Shown piece after piece: positions 1 to 11,814 of a stretch of DNA of 64,000 nucleotides (position 1 is the first letter of the stretch; every line of letters begins with the position of its first letter). Source of the DNA: Betaproteobacteria bacterium. Lineage in GTDB: Bacteria > Pseudomonadota > Gammaproteobacteria > Burkholderiales > Sulfuricellaceae. The notes below the pieces were generated by a model. The model searched no databases. It saw only the letters and a list, made by a program, of their open reading frames with translations, and was not told the DNA's origin. Location: contig JAJFTF010000031.1 of assembly GCA_021373185.1 (NCBI GenBank), positions 1 through 64,000 of the forward strand. The letters are read 5' to 3'. The translations under genes were made by a program, and so were the position numbers.

Positions 1-3555
<3,555 letters not shown>

Positions 3556-3709
3556 GCGGTTCCTTATCAAATCATTCACAACTAACCTGCTCTTTTAAAG
3601 TATCTTTTGCGCCCGGCAAAATCAGGGCGAAAGGGCGGAAATGTTACCTCGTCTCGGGGCGGATGGCAACATTGGCGATGTATTCGGCCCGGTCGGGGCG
3701 AGGTGGAGG

Positions 3710-4834
3710 CTAGTCTTCGTCGATGACAAAAAGACGGCGGTATTCGCGGATGGCGTAACGGTCGGTCATGCCGGCGATATAGTCGGCGATGGCGCGCGGC
3801 TTGTCCTGTTGCGCCTTTTCCTGGAATTGTGGCGGCAGCAGGCGAACGTCGTCAAGGAAGGTTCCGAACAGATTGCGGATGATCTGCCGCGCCTTGCTGC
3901 TCATGCGCATGACTTGGTAATGGCGATAAAGCTGGGTGTGGAGGAAGTGTTTGAGTTCCTGCTGCTCCTCGCGGATCGCCGGGCTGAAAGCGATCAGGGG
4001 CGGCGCTTCGCGCACGTCGGCAATGGATTGCGGCGCGGCGGCAACGATGTTTTTTGTGCTTTGCTCGATCAGGTCCAGCGCCAGGGTGTTGATCATGCGC
4101 CGCACGGTTTCGTGGATCAGGCGGCGGTCGGCCAAGTTCGGGTAAAGGTCGCGCACGGTTTTGAGGTGGCGGGCGAAAAGGCTGACTTCGGCCAGTTGTT
4201 CCAGCGAGATCAGGCCGGAACGCAGGCCGTCGTCGACATCATGGTTGTTGTAGGCAATTTCGTCGGCCAGGTTGGTTACCTGTGCTTCCAGCGAGGGACG
4301 CCGGTTCAAGAGGAAGCGCTCGCCGACATCGCCGGCGGCTTTGGCGTTTTCCTGGGAGCAGTGCTTGAGGATGCCCTCGCGGGTTTCGAAAGTCAGGTTG
4401 AGGCCGTCGAACTCGGCATAGCGTTCTTCCAGCAGGTCGACCACGCGCAGCGATTGCAGGTTGTGCTCGAAGCCGCCGTAGGCTTTCATGCAGTCGTTGA
4501 GTTCGTCCTGGCCGGCGTGGCCGAATGGCGTGTGGCCGAGATCGTGGGCGAGGGCGATGGCTTCCACCAGATCCTCGTCGAGCGCCAGATTGCGGGAAAT
4601 GGTGCGACCGATCTGCGCGACTTCCAGACTGTGGGTCAGCCGCGTGCGGAACAGATCGCCTTCGTGATTGACGAAAACCTGGGTCTTGTATTCGAGCCGG
4701 CGGAATGCCGTTGAATGGATGATGCGGTCGCGGTCGCGCTGAAACTGGCTGCGTCCGGCCGGGATGGGCTCATCGTGGCGACGACCGAGCGAGGTGTCGG
4801 AGCGCGCCGCGTAGAGAGCGAGGTGGTCAGCCAT
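3710..4834 (-). CDS. dgt: dGTPase-like HD-domain triphosphohydrolase
   Basis: Member of the HD superfamily of deoxynucleoside triphosphate triphosphohydrolases, releasing tripolyphosphate from dNTPs. The metal-binding signature is visible as THSLEV followed by [13 protein letters not shown], and the sequence is 374 residues, near the usual length of the short Dgt-like class. The ATG overlaps the end of aroB by 8 bp, so the two are probably translationally coupled. It sits at the tail of a run pilMNOPQ-aroK-aroB-dgt before gltB, an order known from many beta- and gammaproteobacteria. Substrate preference cannot be read from the sequence. Confidence 0.93.
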   Translation of the reverse strand: MADHLALYAARSDTSLGRRHDEPIPAGRSQFQRDRDRIIHSTAFRRLEYKTQVFVNHEGDLFRTRLTHSLEVAQIGRTISRNLALDEDLVEAIALAHDLGHTPFGHAGQDELNDCMKAYGGFEHNLQSLRVVDLLEERYAEFDGLNLTFETREGILKHCSQENAKAAGDVGERFLLNRRPSLEAQVTNLADEIAYNNHDVDDGLRSGLISLEQLAEVSLFARHLKTVRDLYPNLADRRLIHETVRRMINTLALDLIEQSTKNIVAAAPQSIADVREAPPLIAFSPAIREEQQELKHFLHTQLYRHYQVMRMSSKARQIIRNLFGTFLDDVRLLPPQFQEKAQQDKPRAIADYIAGMTDRYAIREYRRLFVIDED

Positions 4835-5915
4835 GATGGGCGGTTTCGCTCAAGGTGTCGCGCAGCGCCGATTCCGCCACATCGGCGGTGACCACCGCCG
4901 AGCCGATGGCTTTCAGCAGCACGAAGCGCATGCGGCCACCTTCCACCTTCTTGTCTATCGCCATCAGGTCGAGATAGGTGTCCACGCCCAGATCAGGAGC
5001 ATCGACCGGTAGCCCGGCGCTGACGAACAGGGCGCGGATGCGGGCAACGTCCTGTTCGTTGAGCCAGCCGAGGTGTTGCGACAGCTTGGCCGCCAGCATC
5101 GTGCCGGCCGCCACGCCTTCGCCGTGCAGCCAGTTGCCGTAACCCATGCCGGCTTCGATGGCGTGGCCGAAGGTGTGGCCCAGATTGAGCAGGGCACGGA
5201 CGCCGCTTTCGCGCTCGTCGGCGATGACGACTTCCGCCTTGCTTTCGCAGGAGCGCTTGATGGCATAGGCGACGGCTTCCTGATCGCGTACCCGCAGCTT
5301 CGCCATGTTTCGTTCCAGCCACTCGAAAAACGGTAGGTCGCGGATCAGCCCGTACTTGATGACTTCGGCCAGGCCGGCGGAAAGTTCGCGGTCGGCCAGG
5401 GTGTCGAGGGTGGCGGTATCGGCCAGCACCAGCTTTGGTTGGTAGAAGGCGCCGACCATGTTCTTGCCGAGCGGGTGGTTGATGCCGGTCTTGCCGCCGA
5501 CGGAAGAGTCCACTTGGGCCAGCAGGGTGGTCGGTACCTGAATGAACGGCACGCCACGCAAATAGGTCGCGGCGGCGAAGCCGGTGAGGTCGCCGATGAC
5601 GCCGCCGCCCAATGCGATCAGGGTGGTCTTGCGCTCGCAGCGATGGGTCAGCAGGGCGCCATAGATCTGGTTCAGGGTATCTGAATTTTTGTATGCTTCC
5701 CCGTCGGGCAGGATGATCGGGACGATGTTTATGCCTTCAGCCGTCAGTGCATTGCTCAGGGTGTCGAGATAAAGCGGTGCGACCGTGGTGTTGGTGACGA
5801 TGGCGACCTGTTTTTGGGCCAGATGCGGCAGAATCAGTTCGGCGCGGTGCAGCAGACCCTTGCCGATGTGGATCGGGTAGGCGCGTTCATTCAGGTCGAC
5901 GTTAAGGGTTTGCAT
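4827..5915 (-). CDS. aroB: 3-dehydroquinate synthase
   Basis: Second step of the shikimate pathway: converts DAHP to 3-dehydroquinate, NAD and zinc dependent, cytosolic. The 362-residue product shows the expected motifs: [46 protein letters not shown] and [12 protein letters not shown] place the start at [18 protein letters not shown] (ATG at 5913-5915, GGA about 6 nt upstream), not at an in-frame ATG 15 codons earlier, because the earlier start would overlap aroK and adds a non-homologous basic tail. It lies 17 bp after aroK and overlaps dgt, so the three are cotranscribed. Confidence 0.96.
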   Translation of the reverse strand: MQTLNVDLNERAYPIHIGKGLLHRAELILPHLAQKQVAIVTNTTVAPLYLDTLSNALTAEGINIVPIILPDGEAYKNSDTLNQIYGALLTHRCERKTTLIALGGGVIGDLTGFAAATYLRGVPFIQVPTTLLAQVDSSVGGKTGINHPLGKNMVGAFYQPKLVLADTATLDTLADRELSAGLAEVIKYGLIRDLPFFEWLERNMAKLRVRDQEAVAYAIKRSCESKAEVVIADERESGVRALLNLGHTFGHAIEAGMGYGNWLHGEGVAAGTMLAAKLSQHLGWLNEQDVARIRALFVSAGLPVDAPDLGVDTYLDLMAIDKKVEGGRMRFVLLKAIGSAVVTADVAESALRDTLSETAHHG

Positions 5916-5932
5916 GATTTTCCGGGCAATAA

Positions 5933-6469
5933 TCAGTTCGGTTTGACGTTGTTTTCGCAAAGGTGCTTGAGCCGTTCTTCGATTTGATCGACCAGCGCGT
6001 GCGCGCTTTGTTCACCCGAGTCGACGATGATGTCCGCGATTTCGCGGTAGAGCGGATCTCGTTGCGCGAAGAGCTCCCTTAGTTTGGCAAGAGGGTCAGC
6101 GGTCTGTAGCAGCGGACGGTTTTTGTCATGGCGGGTGCGGCGCCATAAATCTTCCACCTTGGCATGCAGGTAGATCACCGTGCCATTGTGATGGAGGTTG
6201 TCACGGTTTTGCGGGTTCAGCACTGCGCCGCCGCCAGTGGCCAGCACAATGTTTTGTTGTTCAGCCAGTTCATGGATAACCGCAGCTTCTCGCGAGCGGA
6301 ATCCAGCCTCTCCTTCCAGCTCGAAAATCAGGGAAATGTTGACCCCGGTACGCTTCTCGATTTCATGGTCTGAGTCGAAGAAGGTCTTGTTGAGGTGCTT
6401 GGCGATCAGCTTGCCGATCGTGGTTTTTCCTGCGCCCATCAAGCCGACTAAAAAAATATTGCCTGTCAC
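5933..6469 (-). CDS. aroK: Shikimate kinase
   Basis: Phosphorylates shikimate at the 3-hydroxyl in the aromatic amino acid pathway. The 178-residue protein has the P-loop GLMGAGKT (residues 9-16), the shikimate-binding DSD ([11 protein letters not shown]), LATGGGAV and RPLLQT in the usual order. The start is a GTG (MTGNIFLVG) with AGGGA upstream. The GTG is part of a 10-bp inverted repeat and overlaps the stop of a 12-codon reading frame (see separate entry). aroK-aroB downstream of pilQ is a conserved arrangement. Confidence 0.96.
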   Translation of the reverse strand: MTGNIFLVGLMGAGKTTIGKLIAKHLNKTFFDSDHEIEKRTGVNISLIFELEGEAGFRSREAAVIHELAEQQNIVLATGGGAVLNPQNRDNLHHNGTVIYLHAKVEDLWRRTRHDKNRPLLQTADPLAKLRELFAQRDPLYREIADIIVDSGEQSAHALVDQIEERLKHLCENNVKPN

Positions 6470-6504
6470 TCGTTCCCTTTAAGGGTGGTCATCGTGACAG
6501 GCAT
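6466..6504 (-). other. Possible 12-codon leader ORF coupled to aroK
   Basis: On the minus strand an ATG at 6502-6504 opens a 12-codon frame reading [12 protein letters not shown]. Its TGA overlaps the aroK GTG start in a GTGA arrangement, the spacing seen in translational coupling. No clear ribosome site precedes it. The frame lies inside a stem-loop whose arms are 6460-6469 and 6494-6503. It could be chance in an 87-bp gap. Confidence 0.3.
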
Positions 6505-6556
6505 TTTAACGGAAAAACAAGGTTTGGAGCAGTCGGGCCCGCTCTTCTTTGTTTAT

Positions 6557-8728
6557 TCAGCGCAAGTTGAGGCTTTCTTTCAAAATCTTGGGAGTAACAA
6601 AGATCAGCAATTCGGATTTGTCATCCTGCTCCACTTTGTTTCTAAAGAAGATGCCCACGAGCGGGATGTCGCCCAGAAGCGGAACCTTGGTTGTGGTGCT
6701 GCCTTGCGTTTGGGTATAGATGCCGCCAATCACCACGGTGCCGCCATTTTCAACCAGTACCTGCGTAGTGATTTGCTTGGTCAGCAGCGGTGGCACGCCG
6801 GCGGTGACGTGCTTGTAATCGGGCTCGTCATTGTTGATCTTCAAGTCCATGATGATGTTGTCGTCCGGCGTGATTTGCGGCTTCACTTTCAGGCTCAACA
6901 CGGCTTTCTTGAAGGCAACGGTGGTGGCGCCGCTGCTGCTGGCTTGCAAATACGGGATCTCGGTACCCTGTTCGATGGTCGCCTCGGTCTGGTCGGCGGT
7001 CAGTACGCGCGGATTGGAGATGGTTTTTCCTTTTCCGTCCGCCTGCAGGGCGCTGAGTTCCAGATTCAGGAACTTGGTGGCTCCCGCCTTGAATAGCACC
7101 ATGGAAATGACGCCCGGAGCAAGGCCGCCGATGGAGGTGCCCGGCATGTTTACATTGAGCGATTCATTGTTAAAGGTGGGGGTCGTGGCGCTTTGCCCAG
7201 TATGGAAGCCCGTATCTTCAATTTTGCCGCCCAAGACTGCGCGTGCGTCCTTGCTGCCCAGCCCCCCCAGCGGCGATCCGTCTCCTCCGGCATCATGAAA
7301 CCCGAGCCTCGCCCCGAGGTTTTTGTTAAAGGAGTCGCTGGCGATCACAATTCGGGATTCGATCAACACCTGCTTGACCGGAATGTCGATTTGGTTGATC
7401 AGCCGGCGGATCTCTTCGAGTTTGCTGGCCGTGTCCTGGATAAACAAGGTATTGGTTCGTGGGTCGATCACCACGCTGCCGCGTTTGGAAAGAATTTGCT
7501 GGGTTTTGTCGGAGAGGATCGTTTTGACGTCAGCCGCTTTCTGGTATTTCATCTGGAAGCTTTCGGTTCGCACCGGCGACAGATCGAGAATTTGCTGGCC
7601 GGCTTCCAGCTCCAGCTTTTCCTTGGTCGCCAGTTCGTCGGTAGGGGCAATCCAGATGACGTTGCCGGACTTGCGCATGCTCAAGCCCTTGGTTTGAAGG
7701 ATGATATCCAGAGCCTGATCCCATGGTACGTCCTTCAGGCGCAGGGTTAAATTGCCGCTGACCGAGTCGCTGTAGATAATATTCAGGCCGGTAAATTCGG
7801 CCAGCACTTCCAGCACAGCCCGAACCTCGATGTTCTGGAAGTTGAGCGAAAGTTTGTCTCCAACATAGCCGGTTTTCGATCCCTGCACGAGCTTGGACGG
7901 GTCTTCGACAATTGGCCGGACATCGAGAATGAACTGGCGATCAGTCTGGTAGGCGGAGTGTTCCCACCGGCCTTTGGGTTCAATCACCATGCGGGTGTTA
8001 TTGCCATGGCTGAATGTGCTGACCGTTTGCACCGGCGTGCCGAAATCGACGACATCGAGCCGACGCTCCAGATTGCGCGGGAGTGTGGTATTGGTGAATT
8101 CCACCATGACGGTTTTGCCTTCGGTACGAATGTCGATGCCGGTGTTGGTATCGGAAAGGTCGACCACAATCCGTCCTTCCCCGTTTTTGCCCCGGCGGAA
8201 ATCGATATCCTGCAGTGCGTGTTTTTGTGCGCCGGGGACGGCCTCGGCAAATTGCGCGCCGACATTCGACGTTATGCCGGTCGTTTCGGCGCCTTGCAGG
8301 GTGATTTGCAGGGTGTTCCCCTCGACTTTGGTTTCATAACCGGCGGGCTTGGCTAGATTGATCACCAGTCGGGTGCGTTTGCCGGATTGGACGATATTCA
8401 TGCTGCGTAGCACACCTTCGCCGATATTGACGCTGTTTTTTCCCAGAGCATTGGCGGTACCCGGGAGATCCAGTGCGATCCGCGGCGGATTGTTGATAGC
8501 AAATCCGGCGGGAGGGTTTGCCAGCGCCTGTTTCAATTTCAGGGTAATCAGAATTTTGCCGCTTTGCAGCGTGGTGTGATCCAAGCCTTCAATGCTGTTC
8601 AGGGGTGCTTGTGTTGCTTCCGCACCGGCGTCAACCGGCTCGATGGCCGCATGGCTGTGCGCCAGAAACAGAGTGGCCAGGCAGGCTGCCTGGAAGAAAC
8701 GGGCGATGGCTTTATTGATGATATTCAT
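6557..8728 (-). CDS. pilQ: Type IV pilus secretin PilQ
   Basis: Outer-membrane secretin through which the type IV pilus passes. The 723-residue precursor starts with a signal peptide (MNIINKAIARFFQAACLATLFLAHSHA). AMIN-type cell-wall-binding regions fill roughly residues 30-260, secretin N domains (KLSLNFQNIEVRAVLEVLAEFTG) follow near 300-450, and the C-terminal secretin domain ends with the signature VPLLGDIPLVGIFFRNK. AGAGGT precedes the ATG. It is the last gene of pilMNOPQ, 8 bp after pilP. About 40 residues of glycine- and serine-rich sequence interrupt the secretin domain (GGDGSPLGGLGSKDARAVLGG). Confidence 0.96.
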   Translation of the reverse strand: MNIINKAIARFFQAACLATLFLAHSHAAIEPVDAGAEATQAPLNSIEGLDHTTLQSGKILITLKLKQALANPPAGFAINNPPRIALDLPGTANALGKNSVNIGEGVLRSMNIVQSGKRTRLVINLAKPAGYETKVEGNTLQITLQGAETTGITSNVGAQFAEAVPGAQKHALQDIDFRRGKNGEGRIVVDLSDTNTGIDIRTEGKTVMVEFTNTTLPRNLERRLDVVDFGTPVQTVSTFSHGNNTRMVIEPKGRWEHSAYQTDRQFILDVRPIVEDPSKLVQGSKTGYVGDKLSLNFQNIEVRAVLEVLAEFTGLNIIYSDSVSGNLTLRLKDVPWDQALDIILQTKGLSMRKSGNVIWIAPTDELATKEKLELEAGQQILDLSPVRTESFQMKYQKAADVKTILSDKTQQILSKRGSVVIDPRTNTLFIQDTASKLEEIRRLINQIDIPVKQVLIESRIVIASDSFNKNLGARLGFHDAGGDGSPLGGLGSKDARAVLGGKIEDTGFHTGQSATTPTFNNESLNVNMPGTSIGGLAPGVISMVLFKAGATKFLNLELSALQADGKGKTISNPRVLTADQTEATIEQGTEIPYLQASSSGATTVAFKKAVLSLKVKPQITPDDNIIMDLKINNDEPDYKHVTAGVPPLLTKQITTQVLVENGGTVVIGGIYTQTQGSTTTKVPLLGDIPLVGIFFRNKVEQDDKSELLIFVTPKILKESLNLR

Positions 8729-8736
8729 GGCAACCT

Positions 8737-9261
8737 CTATTTCTGCTTTTGATCCGGCGCATCGGCCAGATTAATGCTGGTATTTCGTTCGATCCAGTTT
8801 CCGGTGCTGTCCTGAACAACTTCCGTCATGACAATTTCATTTTCCGTGATTTTGGTGATCATGCCGAAATTCTGGCCCATGTAGTTGCCCGCCTTGACTC
8901 GATACAGGCCGCCATCAGAGGTTTTCACCAGACCCTGGATGATTTTGTCCTGTTGCAGCGTGCCCACCATTTTCAGATTTTCCAGCGGGAATTCCTCCAG
9001 CTTTTCCTTGCTGCGGTTGAGGTCCGGTTGCAGCCCGCCGCCTTTGCCTGGCAACAGTTTGCGTGGCTTGAACGGGTCAGGCAGATCGAAGGCGTCATAA
9101 GCGAAAGATTCGTAGGGCTTGATTTCGGGCAAGGGTTCGATCTTGCCGCGCAGACTCTCGCCGGAGGCGCTGGCCAGTTGTTTCAGGTCGTCCATGCCGT
9201 CCCCGCCACAGGCAGAGAGACCGAGGCTGGTTATGATCAGAAGAAGAGCGGAGCGCCTCAC
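8737..9261 (-). CDS. pilP: Type IV pilus assembly lipoprotein PilP
   Basis: Inner-membrane lipoprotein that bridges the PilN/PilO complex to the secretin. The 174-residue product begins with a lipoprotein signal, MRRSALLLIITSLGLSACGGDG, with Cys18 as the lipidation site. A proline-rich linker and the small beta-domain (GTLQQDKIIQGLVKTSDGGLYRVKAGNYMG) follow. The start is a GTG that overlaps the pilO stop by 4 bp, so translation is coupled. Position between pilO and pilQ supports the call. Confidence 0.95.
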   Translation of the reverse strand: MRRSALLLIITSLGLSACGGDGMDDLKQLASASGESLRGKIEPLPEIKPYESFAYDAFDLPDPFKPRKLLPGKGGGLQPDLNRSKEKLEEFPLENLKMVGTLQQDKIIQGLVKTSDGGLYRVKAGNYMGQNFGMITKITENEIVMTEVVQDSTGNWIERNTSINLADAPDQKQK

Positions 9262-9896
9262 TTTTTGGCCTCTTTACTTTTTTCGGCTTTTTTCTGGGCG
9301 GCTTTCTGTGTTGCAAGCTCGTCCTCATCAAGATAACGATATGTTTTTGCTGTTGCGCTCATGGTCAATGCATGGGCGCCGGGCGTGATGTTGATATCGC
9401 TGAGGGTGACGATGCGTGGCAAGCGCGAAACGTCGCTGGTGAAGGCGCCCAGGTCATGGTAGTTGCCGGTGACGCGAACGGCAATGGGACGTTCGGCGTA
9501 AAATTCGGAAAAGATTTCCTTTTCGGCGGGTTTGAACAGCTCGAATTCCAGTCCCCGACCTAGTCCGGCTTGATTGATGTCGGTCAGGAGTGCGTCCATC
9601 TCTGCCTTGTTGGGCAATTGTTTGATCAGTGCGCCGAATGCCAATTCAAGGTCCTTGAGCTGACTGCGGTAGGCATCCAGATTGACCGCCTGCTTTTTTT
9701 TCGCAAGAAAAGATTCACGTAGCTGGGTTTCTTTTTGTTTTGCGGCGTCGAGTTCAGAGAGCTGGTTTTGCCAGTCGAACCAGTAGCCGGCAAAAAGAAT
9801 CAGCATGAACAAAATGCAGAGCGCAACGGCCTTTGGAATGAGCGGCCAGTTGCTGAAATCGTTCGGGTTAAGCTTCTTGATATCGTCCAGATTCAT
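9258..9896 (-). CDS. pilO: Type IV pilus assembly protein PilO
   Basis: Bitopic inner-membrane protein that pairs with PilN in the pilus alignment complex. The 212 residues show a short cytoplasmic N-terminus, one membrane segment (KAVALCILFMLILFAGYWF, about residues 24-42), a coiled coil (about 45-100) and a ferredoxin-like periplasmic domain. The C-terminus is rich in Lys/Ala/Glu (KAAQKKAEKSKEAKK). It overlaps pilN and pilP by 4 bp each (ATGA/GTGA). Confidence 0.95.
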   Translation of the reverse strand: MNLDDIKKLNPNDFSNWPLIPKAVALCILFMLILFAGYWFDWQNQLSELDAAKQKETQLRESFLAKKKQAVNLDAYRSQLKDLELAFGALIKQLPNKAEMDALLTDINQAGLGRGLEFELFKPAEKEIFSEFYAERPIAVRVTGNYHDLGAFTSDVSRLPRIVTLSDINITPGAHALTMSATAKTYRYLDEDELATQKAAQKKAEKSKEAKK

Positions 9897-10498
9897 GAGG
9901 CGTTACCCCGGGATTTTGTGCCGCCTTTTTTTGCGCCTTTTTCTTTGTCTTCTATTACCGGCGGCGAGAGTTTGATATTCAGGGAAAACTCGTTGACCCG
10001 CAAATTGTTCACCGTGGCAGATTTGACCTCAATCAAATTGGGGGCCTGAAGCCAAGGGGACGATTCCAGATCCCGCATCAAGGTAGCCACCCGCGCATTG
10101 GATTGTGCATAACCTTGCAGGTTGATCTCGGCACCGGTCTGTTTGATGACCTTGAAATAGACCCCATCCGGCAGTCTGCGCACCAGTTGGTCAAGCAGAT
10201 AGACGCTCGCAGCGCGGTCGCTTTGCAAGGTTTCCACCACCTGCTTGCGAGCCAGCATGGCTTGCGTTTTTTCCTTGAGAATCTTGATTTCGGCGATCTG
10301 ATCGTCGAGTTTCTTGATTTCCGTTTCCATGAACTGGTTGCGCGCGCCCTGATTTTCTACTTGGGCGCCAAGAATGACATGAACCATGAATACGGCAAGC
10401 AGGCCCAGCGCAAAAACGACGCCAGCCAGAATGGCGGTCTGACGCAGGCGTGCGGCCCGCTTCTGTTCGCGGTGGGGTAACAGGTTGATGCGGATCAT
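9893..10498 (-). CDS. pilN: Type IV pilus assembly protein PilN
   Basis: Inner-membrane partner of PilM and PilO. The N-terminal MIRINLLPHREQKRAAR is the conserved PilM-binding segment and fixes the start at the ATG at 10496-10498, inside an ATGA overlap with pilM. An open frame extends 59 codons further upstream but only as a shadow of pilM. A membrane segment (about residues 23-44) and a coiled coil precede the periplasmic domain. 201 residues, usual length. Confidence 0.95.
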   Translation of the reverse strand: MIRINLLPHREQKRAARLRQTAILAGVVFALGLLAVFMVHVILGAQVENQGARNQFMETEIKKLDDQIAEIKILKEKTQAMLARKQVVETLQSDRAASVYLLDQLVRRLPDGVYFKVIKQTGAEINLQGYAQSNARVATLMRDLESSPWLQAPNLIEVKSATVNNLRVNEFSLNIKLSPPVIEDKEKGAKKGGTKSRGNAS

Positions 10499-11586
10499 GG
10501 GTCGAATCTCCGCACGGCGAGCCCACAGGCAGTCAATAATATCGGAGCATCCTGCGCCAGTTGGCGGGGTTTGATGCGCGATGAGACGGCCATGCCGGCA
10601 AAGGGATTGGCGATGGAGGTGCGGATTTGAGTACGTTGGGAAACGGCTTCTTCCGTGCCCGGAATCATGGCGCATCCCCCTGCCAGCAGGATTTGATCAA
10701 CCTTGTTGAACTGGGTGGAGGAAAAGAAAAACTGTAATGCGCGTGCCACTTCAAGTGCGAGGGAGTCCAGAAAGGGCTGCAATACTTCCGGCTGGAAATT
10801 TTCCGGCAGGCCGCCGTTGCGTTTTGCAATTTCAGCTTCTTCTGCGGACAGGCCGTAGCGACGCTGGATTTCCTGGGTTAACTGGTTTCCGCCGAAAGTT
10901 TGTTCGCGCATGTAAACCGACTGGTTGTTGAGCATCACGTTGACATGCATCATGGTGGAGCCGATGTCGACGATGGCGATGGCCAAGTCTTTGCCGGCGT
11001 TGGGCAGTTGCGGGGCGATCAATTCATAGGCGGTCTGGGTGGCGAAAGATTCGACATCCATGACCAGGGCTTTCAATCCCGCCGCTTCAATGGCGGCGAC
11101 ACGGTCTTCGACTTTTTCCTTGCGTGATGCGGCGATCAGGACTTCGACTTCTCCATCGGCGTTCGGCGCGGGTCCGAGCACCTGAAAGTCCAGATTAACC
11201 TCATCCAGAGCGAAAGGAATATACTGGTTGGCCTCGCCTTCGACTTGCAGCTCCAGTTCATTCTCCGCAAGTCCGGCGGGTACGACAATTTTTTTGGTGA
11301 TCACGGCGGCGGCAGGCAGTGCGAGGGCGACGTTTTTGGTGCGGGTGCCCATCTGGCGCCATGCACGCTTGACGGCTTCCATGACCACTTCGAGGTTGGT
11401 GATGTTGCCGTCGGTAACCACATCTCTCGCCAAAGGCTCGATAGTGTAGTGTTCGATGCGGTACACCCCTTTGCCGGCATCGCTGAGTTCGACCATTTTA
11501 ATGGACGAAGTGCTGATGTCGACGCCAATCAGTGGCGGAGACTTGGCTTGCAGGAAATCGAGATTCAAATTGAAGTCGAACTGCAC
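10495..11586 (-). CDS. pilM: Type IV pilus assembly ATPase-like protein PilM
   Basis: Cytoplasmic actin-like protein that binds PilN at the base of the pilus machine. The 363 residues contain the expected actin-fold motifs: GVDISTSSIKMVEL, DIGSTMMHVNV and ILLAGGCAMIPG. The start is a GTG (MQFDFNLNLDFLQ) with AAGGAA 6 nt upstream. First gene of the pil operon and divergent from mrcA; the 228-bp gap between them must hold both promoters. Confidence 0.96.
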   Translation of the reverse strand: MQFDFNLNLDFLQAKSPPLIGVDISTSSIKMVELSDAGKGVYRIEHYTIEPLARDVVTDGNITNLEVVMEAVKRAWRQMGTRTKNVALALPAAAVITKKIVVPAGLAENELELQVEGEANQYIPFALDEVNLDFQVLGPAPNADGEVEVLIAASRKEKVEDRVAAIEAAGLKALVMDVESFATQTAYELIAPQLPNAGKDLAIAIVDIGSTMMHVNVMLNNQSVYMREQTFGGNQLTQEIQRRYGLSAEEAEIAKRNGGLPENFQPEVLQPFLDSLALEVARALQFFFSSTQFNKVDQILLAGGCAMIPGTEEAVSQRTQIRTSIANPFAGMAVSSRIKPRQLAQDAPILLTACGLAVRRFDP

Positions 11587-11628
11587 GAGTTTCCTTTTCT
11601 ATGGTGCCGGTTGTGAGTGCGAATTGCG

Positions 11629-11719
11629 TATAATCTACATTAAATGCTAGCAACAAGTGCTGATCGTGTAAAGCAATTTTTTGGAGTTCCTTTCTTGCCA
11701 GACGAAGAGCGCATATAAT
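11629..11719 (+). promoter_or_regulatory. Two candidate -10 elements upstream of mrcA
   Basis: Two near-identical blocks, GCGTATAATCTACAT (from 11626) and GCATATAATCTCCAT (from 11710), each contain a consensus TATAAT. No strong -35 is seen for either; TTTCTT lies 17 nt upstream of the second. They are the best promoter candidates for mrcA, which starts at 11815. Confidence 0.4.
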
Positions 11720-11752
11720 CTCCATCGTTTACGCTGATACGTTAATATTAAT

Positions 11753-11790
11753 CAAATGAAGCAAACCCCCTGTTGGGCCTGCTTCATTTG
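11753..11790 (+). promoter_or_regulatory. 11-bp perfect inverted repeat in mrcA leader
   Basis: Arms CAAATGAAGCA (11753-11763) and TGCTTCATTTG (11780-11790) are perfectly complementary, and the loop can add CCC/GGG pairing. It lies 25 bp before the mrcA ATG. No T-run follows on the plus strand, so it is more likely a leader hairpin or operator than a simple terminator. Confidence 0.5.
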
Positions 11791-11814
11791 TTCTGAATGC
11801 AGGGATAAAGTTTA

